DNA of 64,000 nucleotides, taken from the NCBI GenBank assembly GCA_963580285.1, contig OY757025.1, positions 115,509,900 to 115,573,899 of the forward strand, read 5' to 3'. The translations under genes were made by a program, and so were the position numbers. Shown here one piece after another: positions 9,698 to 20,286 of the stretch (its first letter is position 1; each line of letters starts with the position of its first letter). The notes beneath the pieces are model-generated. The model saw only the letters and a program-made list of their open reading frames with translations, made no database searches and had not been told where the DNA came from. The DNA comes from Lucinisca nassula (taxonomy: Eukaryota > Mollusca > Bivalvia > Lucinida > Lucinidae).

Positions 9698-9935
9698 CAT
9701 ACTGAGAAAAGCTGGATCTGAAAATATTGTCTGTTTATGTCGTCTGCTGGTTCTTCTTGCAAACTTTTTAAAAATATTTTTTCTGACAGGCAAACAGTGT
9801 GGACCCAGATCAGACTGCTCCTAAAGAAGCAGTCTGATCAGGCTCCACACTGTTTGCAACAATGACTTTGAAAGTAACCAGCAGACAACAAAGCAGATGA
9901 CAATTGTTGTGATTGGTAACTCAAGGGCTAAAACT
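9698..9935. mobile_element. Core-palindrome MITE, ATGCC/GGCAT-related subtype
   Basis: Core 9789-9859 has arms GCAAACAGTGTGGACCCAGA and CTCCACACTGTTTGC around CAGACTGCTCCT/AAGAAGCAGTCTG. Flanks TATTGTCTGTTTATGTCGTC and CAGCAGACAACAAAGCAGAT are shared with 24530-24715 and 63385-63620. Confidence 0.8.
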
Positions 9936-9972
9936 GTATACAGGTTTTCTTGTGATAGGGCTGTCATTGTCC

Positions 9973-10047
9973 TTGTGTGAATGTTTGTCTGTGTGCATCC
10001 ATGCGTGTGCATGTGTGTGCATGTGTGCATGTATGTCTGTGTGTACA
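9973..10047. repeat. TG-rich microsatellite
   Basis: Imperfect TGTGCATG-type repeats. The open frames across it on either strand are low-complexity His/Thr or Cys/Val runs without biological meaning. Confidence 0.8.
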
Positions 10048-10145
10048 TCATGCATACAGTTTGTGGGAATAAGCCTACTGGCTTTTACAAGAAGGGTGGT
10101 TGTTGTTGAGGAGTGGTCAGTATAAGCATTATACTGTATTATTAA

Positions 10146-10237
10146 TCTCCAGACTTTTGGATGAGTCTTTAAACCCAAGTCCAATCTCTGTTTGACCTTA
10201 GCTGTTGGTGGCAGGTAAAACTGTAACACACTCACTC
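10146..10237 (+). mobile_element. SINE-A, 5'-truncated 92-bp copy with 13-bp target duplication
   Basis: Only the tail of SINE-A is present (GATGAGTCTTTAAA ... AGCTGTTGGTGG ... ACTCACTCACT). ACTGTATTATTAA at 10133-10145 and 10238-10250 flanks it as a perfect duplication. Truncation from the 5' side with a duplication fits LINE-driven retroposition. Confidence 0.88.
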
Positions 10238-10584
10238 ACTGTATTATTAAGAGTGGTAGGTTTGAATAGTTGTATGGGATGTTTGGAATCATTATTATTA
10301 TTATTATTTATTTATTTTTTATATTGAGTAAAGCAAAATTTGCCTTTATAAGCTGGGTGGCTGCTATCAAGTGACCACCAATATAGGACTTGCATGACTT
10401 TATTATAAAGAATTGTGAATTTGAAGGGATTGATTGCTATCATATATTTTTTATAGAATAAGGCACAGCTTTCACAGATTAATATTTAATATCTACAGTA
10501 TTTCAAAGGCTTTTGTTAAGTTATTGACTAGGAAGAAATCAATCCGAACCAGGTGTTACCAGATGAAGACACTTGGGTTTTGTG

Positions 10585-10827
10585 TTAAGGGGAATGGATA
10601 CACCTTCAGGGGAGGCAACTCCTGCAAAAGTATGTTTGTCTCCCACGTCAATAGGGGTCAACTCTTGAAGGAAAGAATTTGCTCCTGAGGAGCAAATTCT
10701 TTCCTCTAAGAGTAGACCCCTTTTTCAGTGGGACGGGGATCATAGTAAAAGCAAACAGGAAGTCCTAAGGTTGTTTCCCTTTGAAAAATGGTGGAAAAAT
10801 CTGCCAGGTGTTCCCATTCCCCTAAAT
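10585..10827. mobile_element. HP3 hairpin MITE, complete, 243 bp
   Basis: Inverted ends TTAAGGGGAATGGATACACC / GTGTTCCCATTCCCCTAA and central hairpin GAAAGAATTTGCTCC / GGAGCAAATTCTTTC. It lies ~150 bp upstream of exon 1 of the host gene and could be part of its promoter region. Confidence 0.85.
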
Positions 10828-10980
10828 AACAAAATCAATTTTCAAATTTTTGGTACTGCGCAGTAAGACATAATAAGATACAGGAGCAGGCAAACCATTC
10901 AAATTACATTAGGAATTATTGCCTTTTATATATAAGTCTGATTTTTAGATATTTGATTTTTCTCACACCTTTAATTAAAA

Positions 10981-11649
10981 ATGTATTTAAAAAGTGCTGT
11001 TTTGGGGCTTCTACTTCTAATCATTATAAAAAGTACATTAGTGACTGGAACAGTGAGAGAAGAAAGAGACGCTGGCACAAATATAGGCAGTATGATCAGC
11101 AACTTGGTGTCAAAATTATTTGGAACAACCAATACAACAACGACTGAAGCTCCTGCACAGGGTGATCTGCCAGAAGAAGCTAAAACTGAAAATAAAACAG
11201 CTGGTACTTCTGACACAAACACTGCTACCAGTATAAGTAATGATAATACAGCAGTATCAGATGATGAAACAATAAATAAGGTGGCAGCTACAGCAACTGA
11301 AAGCAATGAAAATTCTGCAGTAATGAATGAAGGGACCACTAAAGGAAACAAGGCCAAGGTACAAGACCTGCCTAATACCAGTACTAAATCCACACCTCAA
11401 GGCACCATAAGCACAGCAACTACAATACAAACATCATATCCAGTGATTACATCAATGACTACAATGTTAAACTACCAATGGACAACAACGCCTGGATTCT
11501 GTAGGGTTGATCCATTTTTGGACGAATTCTGCACCGTACCAGCTGTCTTGAAAGGCGTCTCTTTCTGGGATTTGTATGAACTGCTGTTTTCAACTAGTAT
11601 TCTTGAAGTCATGTTGGAGACTTGTAACAAAGGCGAATGGTGCTTAAAT
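10981..11649 (+). CDS. Host gene exon 1: signal peptide, mucin-like stalk, first cysteines (residues 1-223)
   Basis: First exon of a predicted 450-residue type I membrane protein. An in-frame stop (10972-10974) precedes the ATG, so this start is the first possible one. Residues 1-23 (MYLKSAVLGLLLLIIIK then STLVTG) form a signal peptide. Residues ~24-165 are rich in Thr, Ser, Asn, Ala and Glu with several N-x-S/T sites (for example N51, N71) and look like an extended O-glycosylated stalk. From residue 170 the sequence turns compact, with Cys at 174, 184, 215 and 221 and an aromatic stretch (SFWDLYELLF). The donor AAT|GTGAGT at 11650 ends the exon in phase 0; without splicing the frame ends two codons later. 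No family recognised. Confidence 0.82.
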
Positions 11650-11741
11650 GTGAGTTAGTCCCTTTTCAACTGACTTTGTTTGGAGTTTAACAGCCCAGTC
11701 AACAGTAGTTAGGTCATATCAAGCTGGTCAGTTAACCTTAA

Positions 11742-11970
11742 CCCATGAAATGCCAATCACGAAAATTGTCGTCTGCTTTGACGTCTGCCGGTTACCGTAA
11801 AAGTAATTTTTTGCAAACAGTGTGGACTCAGATCAGACTGCTCTGGTAATCTGGGCCCTAACTGTTTGCCTGGATGCAAAAGTATTTTTAAAAAGTTTGC
11901 AAAAAAATTCAGCAGACGACATAAGCAGACAACATTTTCAGATGTAGTTTTTCTCGGCATCTTTATTGTT
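11742..11970. mobile_element. Core-palindrome MITE flanked by TTAA, in intron 1
   Basis: TTAA at 11738-11741 and 11971-11974 borders an element starting CCCATGAAATGCC and ending CGGCATCTTTATTGTT. The core (about 11815-11872) is partly decayed. The element starts about 90 bp after the exon 1 donor. Confidence 0.75.
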
Positions 11971-12117
11971 TTAACACACTTTTCCAGGGCATGGTTATAC
12001 ATATAAAGTGCACCTTCTTTCACTAGAAACTGAAAACGGTCCTTCTTAAATAAGTAGAAGGGAGGGAATGACCATAAAAAAAGAATTCATTATCAATTAT
12101 TTCCATGAAACAATGTT

Positions 12118-12180
12118 GCCAACTTGGCAGGTATCGAACCGGCAACCTCCTTATCACCAGTCAGTTATTGAGGCTAGCTT
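12118..12180 (-). pseudogene. tRNA-like SINE head remnant
   Basis: On the minus strand a B-box-like GGTTGCCGGTTCGATACC follows a decayed A-box region (TAGCCTCAATAACTGACTGG). No aminoacyl stem can be drawn confidently, so it is read as a SINE relic. Confidence 0.45.
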
Positions 12181-12239
12181 TCACCTGAATAGAATCTTCA
12201 ACATAATTATACTTATATGTTTTCACCACATATGTCCAT

Positions 12240-12312
12240 CAGAAATAAATGTGAGCAGCTTTTGCATTTGCTTGCAAAATGCTGCTCACATTTTTTTCTG
12301 CAATAATATTTA
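12240..12312. repeat. Core hairpin of the HP6 MITE family
   Basis: AAATGTGAGCAGCTTTTGCA / GCAAAATGCTGCTCACATTT palindrome. The same hairpin lies in the HP6 copy at 34492-34740. Confidence 0.75.
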
Positions 12313-12622
12313 CCATATTAAATGGTTGAAGTCTTAACAATATGTCAACTAACAAAATAATTATTCTTGCACACCAGACAAGGAAATCTGTGATTTTACC
12401 CTGGGATAGAAATTTATGTTCTGACCCTGGTGTTCCGACCCCAAATCGAATATAATCACGTGTTTGATAAATGCACTGGTTGATTACAACCTCATGCGCG
12501 GCGTCGCCATGCGTGACGTCACTAAACATTCCTGTTGTGTCATCACAAAATGGCGGACGTCGGTAACCGAAGTGACAGCAACATTAAAAATTCGCAATAG
12601 AAATGGAAGGTATGCAAGAAAA

Positions 12623-12767
12623 AGAATCCTATATGGGTGTGAGGGGTGGATAGAAAAATCCATCCCTCAGGATCAATGTCCGGCATCATTGGGCAAGGCT
12701 TGTGATGCGGGACAGTGACCCTTGGGAAAGATTTTTCTATCCACCCCTCACACCCATATAAGATTCT
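12623..12767. mobile_element. Long hairpin with 38-bp arms
   Basis: Arms 12623-12660 and 12730-12767 are inverted copies with one mismatch (AGAATCCTATATGGGTGTGA / CACACCCATATAAGATTCT). The 69-bp loop is unrelated to other repeats. Only copy seen here. Confidence 0.8.
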
Positions 12768-12784
12768 TATAGTCTTGAACAAGC

Positions 12785-12830
12785 GAGTGACCAGAGACAG
12801 AGCATCAGACACCAACCGACATTACCTACC
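12785..12830. repeat. R800 internal fragment
   Basis: ACCAGAGACAGAGCATCAGA plus CACCAACCGACATTA matches 42101-42136 of the long R800 copy with few changes. Confidence 0.6.
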
Positions 12831-12831
12831 A

Positions 12832-13040
12832 TAAAAAGCCTAAGAATTCGGACACTTCTAGGACTTGATGTAATTCTCCTAAAATCTTTACAAATTTGTT
12901 TCATGATCTTGCGAGAAGTCCAAAAATTGCAGACAGAATGGCAAACAGTGTAGGCCCTGATCAGACTGCTCCTTCAGGAGCAGTCTGATCTGGGTCTGCA
13001 CTGTTTGCTTAGGACAATCTGTCCCAATACTTAGGATCGT
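12832..13040. mobile_element. Core-palindrome MITE with TACCATAA/TTATGGTA ends
   Basis: Ends TACCATAA and TTATGGTA are inverted. The core 12944-13010 (GCAAACAGTGTAGGCCCTGA / TCTGGGTCTGCACTGTTTGC) is almost perfect. The outer sequence matches 1790-2011 rather than the TTAA-flanked copies. Confidence 0.8.
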
Positions 13041-13197
13041 TATGGTAAGTAAGTCTTAAAGCATTTAAGCATGTGTAGAATATACATGTAATAGAATAGA
13101 ATATGTTCAGTGAACCAGTCATTGGCCATCTCTGGCATTTGGAAATAAGCAAATCATTGAACAAACATTAACATTGAGTTAACAAAAGTACAGTTAA

Positions 13198-13416
13198 TGC
13201 ATTTTGTACCGAAACCCCAAAACAGGTACTTTGCAAACAGTGCTGTCCCAGATCAGATGCCGCAAAATGTGGCATCTGATCAGGGCCTACACTGTTGCAA
13301 AAAGTTCAGCCTTTTTCCAAGTAAATTTTGAAGAAAACACAACCTGGCACCACTAAATTTTGAAATGGGCATGTGCTATATTATAAGGAGGAAGATTCCA
13401 TTTGGTACAAAATGGG
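13198..13416. mobile_element. Core-palindrome MITE flanked by TTAA (GTACC/GGTAC subtype), 219 bp
   Basis: TTAA 13194-13197 and 13417-13420. Inverted ends TGCATTTTGTACC / GGTACAAAATGGG. Core at 13231-13300 with CAGATGCCGCA / TGTGGCATCTG at the tip. Confidence 0.85.
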
Positions 13417-13440
13417 TTAAGATTCCCATCCAGTAATGAT

Positions 13441-14310
13441 CACAGATTTCACGTATGCAATAACCATTATGATCCTAAAATTTGGGACATCCCTGTCAGC
13501 TAACAGCTTCAGACAAAATGTCACGTAAGGTTTAGAAACATCCAAGCACTACGTCATCACCAAGTCATACAATTTGCTGGGACTTACCGGTGGTTGGCAA
13601 AAAATGTCTTTTGCCATTTAACGTCATTGTAAACAAGATTTAATTTTCTGTAAACTTGTCTTTTATTTGGATTTGAAACGATGATCTAGACCTTTAAAAA
13701 AATAAAATAAACATGTCTAAGCTTGTAATTAATGATTTCTAGAAGAATCGAGACTGTTTTGGTCATATTTACTGGCCATATTTACGGAGGTAAAAAGGCG
13801 AGAAGGTCTTAGTTGTGTTTTCATAAAAATGCGTATAACAATTGTTCTAAAGCAGAAAATGCATGAATTAGTATTAGAATATATTTAAGAACCCATTTAT
13901 AGTGCAATTTAATAGATTATCGGCGATAATCAACTGAAATAAACACGGAACAAAACCCCTATTTGCATTGTGTTTATATGGAGCCAGACACTTTTCACCA
14001 ACCACGACGAATGATAATCCATGACAGATTTCAAAGGTAAGTAATTCGCGCATGCACATTACAATGTAAACAGAGTCACGTGTCAAAACATTGGATCCGT
14101 CTATATAAACTAACCAGACAGAGCAGCACATTCAGGCCAGCGTATCACCTGCCCGTGCATTTTTGTCCCAATTTTATTGTCCCAGTATGTATGCCTATAT
14201 ATAGAGTCCTAATCAAAGCACTTACGGTACTGATGGGTGGATTGTCTCTGAGTGTAGGCTGGAGAAAATAGTCCTTAATGGGGACAGATTGTTTCTTTTT
14301 AACCCATAAA
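13441..14310. other. Intron 1 stretch without a recognised repeat
   Basis: About 870 bp that matches none of the repeat families described here and has no splice-bounded coding exon I can support. It may be ancient single-copy intron sequence. Confidence 0.4.
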
Positions 14311-14321
14311 TTCCTTTTCTT

Positions 14322-14392
14322 TAAGCAAACAGTGTAGGCCCTGATCAGATGCCACGGGTGTGGCATCTGATCTGGGTCTACACTGTTGCCAA
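14322..14392. repeat. Core palindrome
   Basis: AAGCAAACAGTGTAGGCCCT / TGGGTCTACACTGTT with CAGATGCCACGGGTGTGGCATCTG-type tip (24 bp here, near-perfect inverted). Confidence 0.8.
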
Positions 14393-14626
14393 CTTCAACA
14401 TGATTCCAGTACAAATTCTATAGAAAACCAGGCCTCTTGTACTACAGTCTGACTTCATAGATTATCAGAATACATATGTAGTACGTCTATTTTGTAAAAG
14501 TAACTTAAAGTTACCTGGACTTCCCACAAATCAGTGATAGTCACGTGTACATGAACAAAGAAAAGCTTCTGTTCTCAGTTACTTTGGGTCGATTTACAAA
14601 CAACTGTCCAAACATGGGCATTTGGA

Positions 14627-14689
14627 AGCAGTGTAAACCCCCAAAGAAGCAGTGTCTGATCAGGATCTTCATTGTTTGCTTAACCCATT
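14627..14689. repeat. Decayed core palindrome
   Basis: GCAGTGTAAACCC and CTTCATTGTTTGCTT are the remains of the arms. It directly abuts the next MITE. Confidence 0.55.
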
Positions 14690-14693
14690 GCAT

Positions 14694-14906
14694 GCGGGAA
14701 ACCCCAAAAGGGTTACCTTGGAAAACAGTGCAGGCCCATATCAGACACTGCAGAATGGCATCTGATCAGGGCCTGCACTATGTACTGACAGAATTTTCTG
14801 TCAAAAATAGAATAAAAATGAAAAAAAAATACGCCTGGTACTCCTTATATGACAAATGGACTTGTCCAACATATAGCAATGGAAGAGTCCATTAGTATAC
14901 AATGGG
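14694..14906. mobile_element. Core-palindrome MITE flanked by TTAA, 213 bp
   Basis: TTAA at 14690-14693 and 14907-14910. Inverted ends CCCATTGCATGC / GTATACAATGGG. The core lies near the left end. A sister copy in opposite orientation is at 21950-22186. Confidence 0.88.
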
Positions 14907-15007
14907 TTAAATTTAAGTACAAGAATATAAGGATTTATAATAGGAAACAGTTGATGTCACCATTTATGACCCTTTCAGAAACAATCGACCCTTCAGTGCT
15001 ATCATCC

Positions 15008-15313
15008 AGCCCCCTGCCCATAGGGGCTTGAAGAAATATATGGGCTGCATGATGCTTCCATGCAGAGCTGAATCCGACCGGCACACTAGTACTGGTAAAC
15101 TGCTTAGAGGATCTAAGCCTGTCCAGGAACCGCGGTGCGAGGTGGACCGTCCATGCTAATAAACCCTATTGGTTTCATTGGGCGACAGGGCTTGAGATGT
15201 CATTTCATCTCAATGTCGGGTAAAAGTCCCCCAAATTTGGAAGCAACGTCTCCAAAATGACCTTTACAGTGTTGACGGGGAAGTTAAATCTCAAATCAAA
15301 CAAACAAACAAAA
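15008..15313 (+). mobile_element. S300 SINE-like repeat, full length
   Basis: From AGCCCCCTGCCCATAGGGGC to a CAAATCAAACAAACAAACAA tail. The tail ends 40 bp before the acceptor of exon 2, so it occupies the likely branch-point region of intron 1. Confidence 0.9.
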
Positions 15314-15353
15314 ATCAGTGCTATCAACACTTTGATTTATTTTCTTATTAAAG

Positions 15354-15497
15354 GACAGATTTTACTACTGGAATTCACTGATTGAGAAGAGAGTGGAGGA
15401 GTTAAAATCAGAAGTGGCCTCCAGTATGTGTACAGAAGAAGCTCAAAGATGTGTGGCTAGCATACCCGACAGCTTCAGGAATTGTTCTGAGTATGAG
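15354..15497 (+). CDS. Host gene exon 2 (residues 224-271)
   Basis: 48 codons, phase 0 at both ends, bounded by ATTAAAG|GA and GAG|GTGAGG. It starts DRFYYWNSLIEKRVEELKSE, a predicted helix, followed by three cysteines (SSMC, QRC, RNC). It lies inside no repeat, unlike its surroundings. The exact phase match with exons 1 and 3 and the cysteine-rich composition support it; transcript data are lacking. Confidence 0.8.
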
Positions 15498-15539
15498 GTG
15501 AGGCTTCCGTAGCATACCAATAATAACTTTAACTCTTAT

Positions 15540-15718
15540 ACAGCTGAATAAAAGTAATTTGGTCACATCCATTGCTTATTATCAACCAATCAATATGTAT
15601 TTGCACAATTCACAAACTGTATGACAAACAACATAGATCTTCAGAAGTCATCTGATCTGGATCTACACTGTTTGTAAAGGTAGGGGTTGTCATGTTCAGC
15701 AGAATCAGGATAAATCTT
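15540..15718. mobile_element. Core-palindrome MITE, CCTGCTG subtype, decayed
   Basis: Contains CAACCAATCA, GAAGTCATCTGATCTGGATC and TCAGCAGAATCAGGATAA, all parts of the TTAA-flanked subtype seen at 34786-34990, but the left arm of the core is mostly lost. Confidence 0.6.
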
Positions 15719-15984
15719 TACCAGTCTCTAGGTTAATTCAACAGATGACAAATTGTTTATTATATTTTTTCTTAATTGGACTTGAAATCTCATGCAGCTG
15801 GTCTCCTATGGAGACAATTTGCTTGAAATGTCAAATCCTGTTTTCTGGCAATACTAGAAAAATATTTTAAAATGTTGTCTGCTGCCAAAAAAAAATATCC
15901 AGCATGTTAAGCATTAAAAAATTATTTAAGTCATAATGTTAGCAAATTGTTGGGAATGACTTGTAGACCAGGCTCTCTGTAGTT

Positions 15985-16335
15985 TGGACACCATTTATTT
16001 ATGTTGTTTGCATGAACACCATTTATTTATGTTTGTATGAACACCATTCATTTATGTTGTTTGTATGAACATTATATAAATTGTGTTGTTTGATTGATCT
16101 CCATTCATTTATGTTGTTTGTATGAAAACTATTAAATTATGTTGTTTGTATGAACACCATTAAATTGTTGTTAGTATAAACACAATTAATTTATGTTGTT
16201 TGCATGAACACCATTGAGTTACGTTGCTTGTATGAAAACCATTAATTTTCTGTTATTTCTATGGTCACCATTTATTTACGTTAATTGTTTGTAAGAACAC
16301 TCATTTAGGTTGTTTGTATGTACACCATTAATTAT
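15985..16335. repeat. About 29-bp tandem repeat, left part
   Basis: Degenerate units of TATGAACACCATTAATTTAT plus GTTGTTTG. The array is split by array C and resumes at 17517. Confidence 0.8.
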
Positions 16336-17516
16336 ACCCGCTTTTCCGAAGAAAACTCGGGTATATTGTTTTCGTACCACAGTTCACTCTGGCATTAGTC
16401 CGTCAGTCTGTTTCTCACGAATGGATACTTAAGTGGCTAGGCGTCGGCATATTGACTACTTAAGCGGCAAATTCTCTTAAGCGGCAAGCCACCTAAGAGA
16501 CAATTTTTGCCACTTAAGTACCAAAATAACGGAATAAAGTCCATTTGGACTCACAAATATATACTTAAGTGTCAAACTGTCCAAATTTTTTGCCCCCTAA
16601 ATGTCGTTTCGTTGGTGCGGACAGTCCGTCCGTCCGTCCGTCAAGTGTCTTGTAAATGGATCTCCTCTGCAACCACTGAAGTTACACTTTTGAAACTTTG
16701 CATGTGGATAGTACATGGAATGTAGATGGCAGTGGGCAACTTTCTTGTGACCTTGACCTCAACATGACCCCAAGGTCAAAGGTCAAAAATTATGATTTGC
16801 CATATCTCCTAAACTATTGGAGTTACACTTCAGAAACTTTGCTTATTGGATGGTCCTTGGAATATAGAATATGTCAGGTTACTTTTGGTGTGACCTTGAC
16901 CCCAAGGTCAAAGGTCAAAAGGTATGATTTTGCCATATCTTCTAAACTATTAGAGTTACACTTCTGAAACTTTGGTTATTGGATGGCCCTTGGCATATAG
17001 AATAAATTTGGATACTTTTGGTGTGACCTTGACCTCAACATGACCTCAAGGTCAAAGGTCAAAAATTATGATTTGCCATATCTCCTAAACTATTGCAGTT
17101 ACACTTCTGAGACTTTGCTTATTGGATGGTCCTTGGAATATAGAATATTTTGGGCTACTTTTGGTGTGACCTCGACCCCAAGGTCAAAGGTCAAAAACTA
17201 TTGCTTTGCGATATCTTCTAAACTATTGGAGTTACACTTCTGAAACTTGGTTATTGGATGGCTGTTGGAATATAGAATAAATTGGGATACTTTAGGTGGA
17301 CCTCAACATAACCCCAAGGTCAAAGGTCAAAAGTATGATTTTGCCATATCTTCTAAACTATAAGAGTTACACTTCTGAAACTTTGCTTATCAGTTAGAAT
17401 GTTCTTTGCAACTTTTTTTAACTTACAAGTAGTTTTGGCTAGCTAATACATAGTCATTAGTGTTATTAATAGAAAAAGTGGGCATTTGGGATGGTATACC
17501 ATCGACTGCAGATCTA
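16336..17516. repeat. Tandem array C, about 140-bp unit, inserted in the 29-bp repeat
   Basis: Head TATACCCGCTTTTCCGAAGA, then units anchored by CTAAACTATTGGAGTTACAC near 16809, 16947, 17089, 17220 and 17356. Each unit carries AAGGTCAAAGGTCAAAA (AGGTCA direct repeats with 1-bp spacing). The tail ends GACTGCAGATCTAG. The 29-bp repeat phrase ACCATTAAT stops at 16335 and continues after the element, which defines the borders. Confidence 0.8.
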
Positions 17517-17590
17517 GTTGATGTTGTTTGTATAAACACCATTACTTTATGTTGTTGGTATGAACACCATTAATTTATATTCCAATTGTA
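17517..17590. repeat. About 29-bp tandem repeat, right part
   Basis: Two and a half more units of the ATGTTGTTTGTATAAACACC repeat after array C. Confidence 0.75.
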
Positions 17591-18207
17591 AACAAAACTA
17601 CTAAAATGCATCTATAAGTTCTTCTTCCTTTTCTTCTTCCTTTTCTTCTTCTTCAGGATGTACAAGTATTTTAAGGGGTAGTTTGTTCTTAAACTGCCAG
17701 TCACAGCCTATGCAGACATCCCATTCAATATTTTTGTTTTTTTATTCAGAGAAACTAAGACCTGACATTACATATGAATAGCCTGCTGGGAAGATAATTC
17801 ACATGAAATGTCAGGCCTTCCCTGTTGCTTTTGCTGGAAACAATAAAATTAATATTACCATATCTGCTCTAACTTAATTTGTGGTCCTTTAAGGATAAGG
17901 GAAACGGATACCTTTGGCATAATTTCTACCATTTTTTTTACAAGGATGACGAGTTTGGGGCGAAGCATGTAAGAGATTGTTCATAAGATTCTCAATTCTC
18001 ATTCTTCCATCCATCTTTAAACTATTCTCTTTACTCTGCATGTATCTGCAATTTAATTTCCTGTCCATCACTAAAACATGCCTATGTAATTCTGACCCCT
18101 TTGAATAGGTGTGTTTTCATAATGCAACCCCCTTTTTATAGAAGAGCTCAATTATTGCTCCTGTTTTCCATAAAAAAAAGCAGCAGACAGGCTCAGGACT
18201 AGATTAA

Positions 18208-18485
18208 CCCTTCTCTTGCTGAATATTCATCTAAGCCGCACCCATTTCTGATTTTGAACCAATCAGATTATTTGAAGTAATTTATTCCTACATATTCATT
18301 AACTGGATGCCAAACAGTGTAGATCCTGATCAGATGGCTTCTTCAGAAGCCATCTGATTGGGATCTACACTGTTTGCAAAGATATGGGTTGTCGTGAAGA
18401 GCAAGATAAGGCTTCTTCAGAAGCCATCTGATCAGGATCTACACTGTTTGCAAAGATAGGGGTTGTCGTGAACAGCAAGATAAGG
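18208..18485. mobile_element. Core-palindrome MITE flanked by TTAA with duplicated right side
   Basis: TTAA 18204-18207 and 18486-18489. Left end CCCTTCTCTTGCTGAATATT, right end GAACAGCAAGATAAGG. The segment from the right core arm to the right flank (~85 bp) is present twice. The element ends 29 bp before the exon 3 acceptor. Confidence 0.88.
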
Positions 18486-18518
18486 TTAACTAATTGCCAA
18501 ATTTACTATTATTTCCAG

Positions 18519-18668
18519 CAAATGCACTATACAGCCGAGTCAGTGGCACTGGTATGTAAGCTGATGGGAAACCCCAAGCTGACACCCAGGAAGGCACCAG
18601 AGTGTTATGAACGAACATTACAGGCAATTTATGTTACACTGGCAGACATACTAAGAGGTGCCAAAGAG
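18519..18668 (+). CDS. Host gene exon 3 (residues 272-321)
   Basis: 50 codons, phase 0 to phase 0, bounded by ATTTCCAG|CA and GAG|GTAAAT. It reads QMHYTAESVALVCKLMGNPK and then a Pro/Lys-containing linker before PECYERTLQAIYVTLADILR. Two cysteines and amphipathic helices continue the pattern of exon 2. The acceptor lies only 29 bp from a MITE. Confidence 0.8.
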
Positions 18669-18759
18669 GTAAATCTATGAGGAGCGAAAACACAATGTTG
18701 AACAAACTTCAGGGCCTAGTTGGTCAAATATATCAACTCCATCATAATTATAACGTGGC

Positions 18760-18925
18760 CCAGTTGTTCAAAGCATTGTTAGCTTAGCAAGCACGTTAGT
18801 GATCAAATTGTTATCTTTTCTAGCAGGTGTAATATCTATTACTGGTATTTTTGCTGAAAAAAATGGGAGTTACTCCCATTTCTTCATCAAAAAATTATAA
18901 GCACATTTTGTTTTATTAAATGATA
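18760..18925. repeat. HP6-related MITE, decayed
   Basis: Starts CCCAGTTGTTCAAAGCATTGTTAGCTT-like sequence and contains a small AAATGGGAGTTACTCCCATTT hairpin. It matches the ends of HP6 in the 20380-20572 copy. Confidence 0.55.
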
Positions 18926-18942
18926 AAAATTTTAATGATATA

Positions 18943-19088
18943 GTAAATACATGGTTAGTGTCTTTAATAATAAAATATGATCGGCGAGCCTTAGACAATT
19001 TTATAGGGGAGAGCTTTAGCGAGCCTCTATAAAATTTGTTGCGGCGAATCGATTATATTTTATTATTAAAGACACTAATCATGTATTT
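18943..19088. mobile_element. Hairpin MITE with ~46-bp arms
   Basis: Left arm TAAATACATGGTTAGTGTCT... and right arm ...AGACACTAATCATGTATTTA are inverted over about 46 bp. An inner inverted pair (AATTTTATAGGGG / CCTCTATAAAATT) follows. Single copy in the window. Confidence 0.8.
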
Positions 19089-19499
19089 AGTTTATACCGC
19101 AGTTCAAAATAATCAAGGGGTTTTGCAATAATTTAGCAAATTTTAGCAAAACAGACAAGACAGTGTGGCATGTTAAAGGACATTCAGTGCCCACGTGACA
19201 TCAACGAGTGCTAAGTTTCTGACGTCACCGCGCCACAAAGACGTTGGAAACAACGTGGATGCTCGAATAAAAGTTTCTAAGCACTTTACATTCTGTATGA
19301 AAATATGCAAATAAATAGTTTATTTTAGCTTTAGAAATTATGTTCGAGGTTGAGACACAACTGCAGTAGCAGTGCGCAGTTATTCTAACGGGCCATTCAA
19401 ACTAGGAAATGCCAGGTAGGTAAGAATTTAGCTGAAATTTCTGAAAATCTGTTCAAATAAATACTGCAAAGATTTTAACTTGCAGTTTCGTTGTTTTCC

Positions 19500-19562
19500 A
19501 GCTGGGACTTGAACCGAGGGCCATTCTTGCATTCCATGTCAGCAGTTGAGCTACACAGCCAT
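19500..19562 (-). pseudogene. tRNA-like sequence, probably a SINE relic
   Basis: On the minus strand GGCTGTGTAGCTCAACTGCT resembles an A box and CTCGGTTCAAGTCCC a B box at the right spacing. Stem pairing of a complete cloverleaf is poor (only a partial T-arm), so a working tRNA gene is unlikely. Confidence 0.5.
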
Positions 19563-19804
19563 CTGGTTGATCTGTTACAGTTTTCATATGTCATGCAGCC
19601 ATGCCCATGAGTCTAAACTAAGCCACCAAATATCACAGGGTAAAACAAACCATGACTGGGACTCAATACAGTAAAACCTGTCATAGTTGCCACCTCTATT
19701 AAGCAAGCAATCTGTCTGAAGCAAACATACTGTTGGTTCCTGAAATTGGAACACGCTTATAAAAATCCACCTGTATTAAGCAAGCACACAACATAGTTTT
19801 GTCA

Positions 19805-20055
19805 GCCTCTATAGCGCAGTGGTTAGCGCGTTTGACTTATGATCGAGAGGTTGTGCGTTCGAATCCGGCCACCGGTATCGAGGAGTGTCCTTGGGCAAGA
19901 CAAGTAATGACACTGCCCCACTCCACCCAGATGTAAATGGGTAGCAGTGGTGAAAAAGCCACTGCCTGTCTCTCTCGCGCGCGTGAAAACACCCGGAATG
20001 AGTGTTCGAGAGCGATTCAATAAGCTTGAGGCTTTCATTGCAATCAAACTAAAAT
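19805..20055 (+). mobile_element. tRNA-derived SINE (SINE-C)
   Basis: tRNA-like head 19805-19876 with A-box TAGCGCAGTGGTTAGCG and B-box GTTCGAATCC (19857-19866). It is followed by the SINE phrase GTGTCCTTGGGCAAGACA and a body that ends near CATTGCAATCAAACTAAAAT. It differs from SINE-A and SINE-B in head and body. It sits within a repeat that starts CAGTAAAACCTGTCATAG (19668). Confidence 0.8.
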
Positions 20056-20286
20056 AAATTAGTATAAACTAAGCAAGCACCTGTCTTATGCAAGCACATG
20101 GATATTCATTAGAATGCCTCAGTGAGATGATTCTAATGAGTTCCCACAACATAGTTTTATATGGAGAAATAAGGAAAACGTCCTTCAGTTATCACAAAAT
20201 ACTTACCTAATCTGTTGCTATGGTCACAATTTTAGTGACTGTAATAAATGATAGTTAATTTTCATTTATTCTATACTTTTATTTAG

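Noticed and set aside
10971..11393. 140-codon frame on the minus strand
   Set aside because: Shadow of host exon 1, whose Thr/Ser-rich composition leaves the reverse frame open (Val/Ala/Leu-rich).
19805..19876. tRNA gene
   Set aside because: Followed by typical SINE sequence (CCTTGGGCAAGAC); acceptor stem pairing is incomplete.
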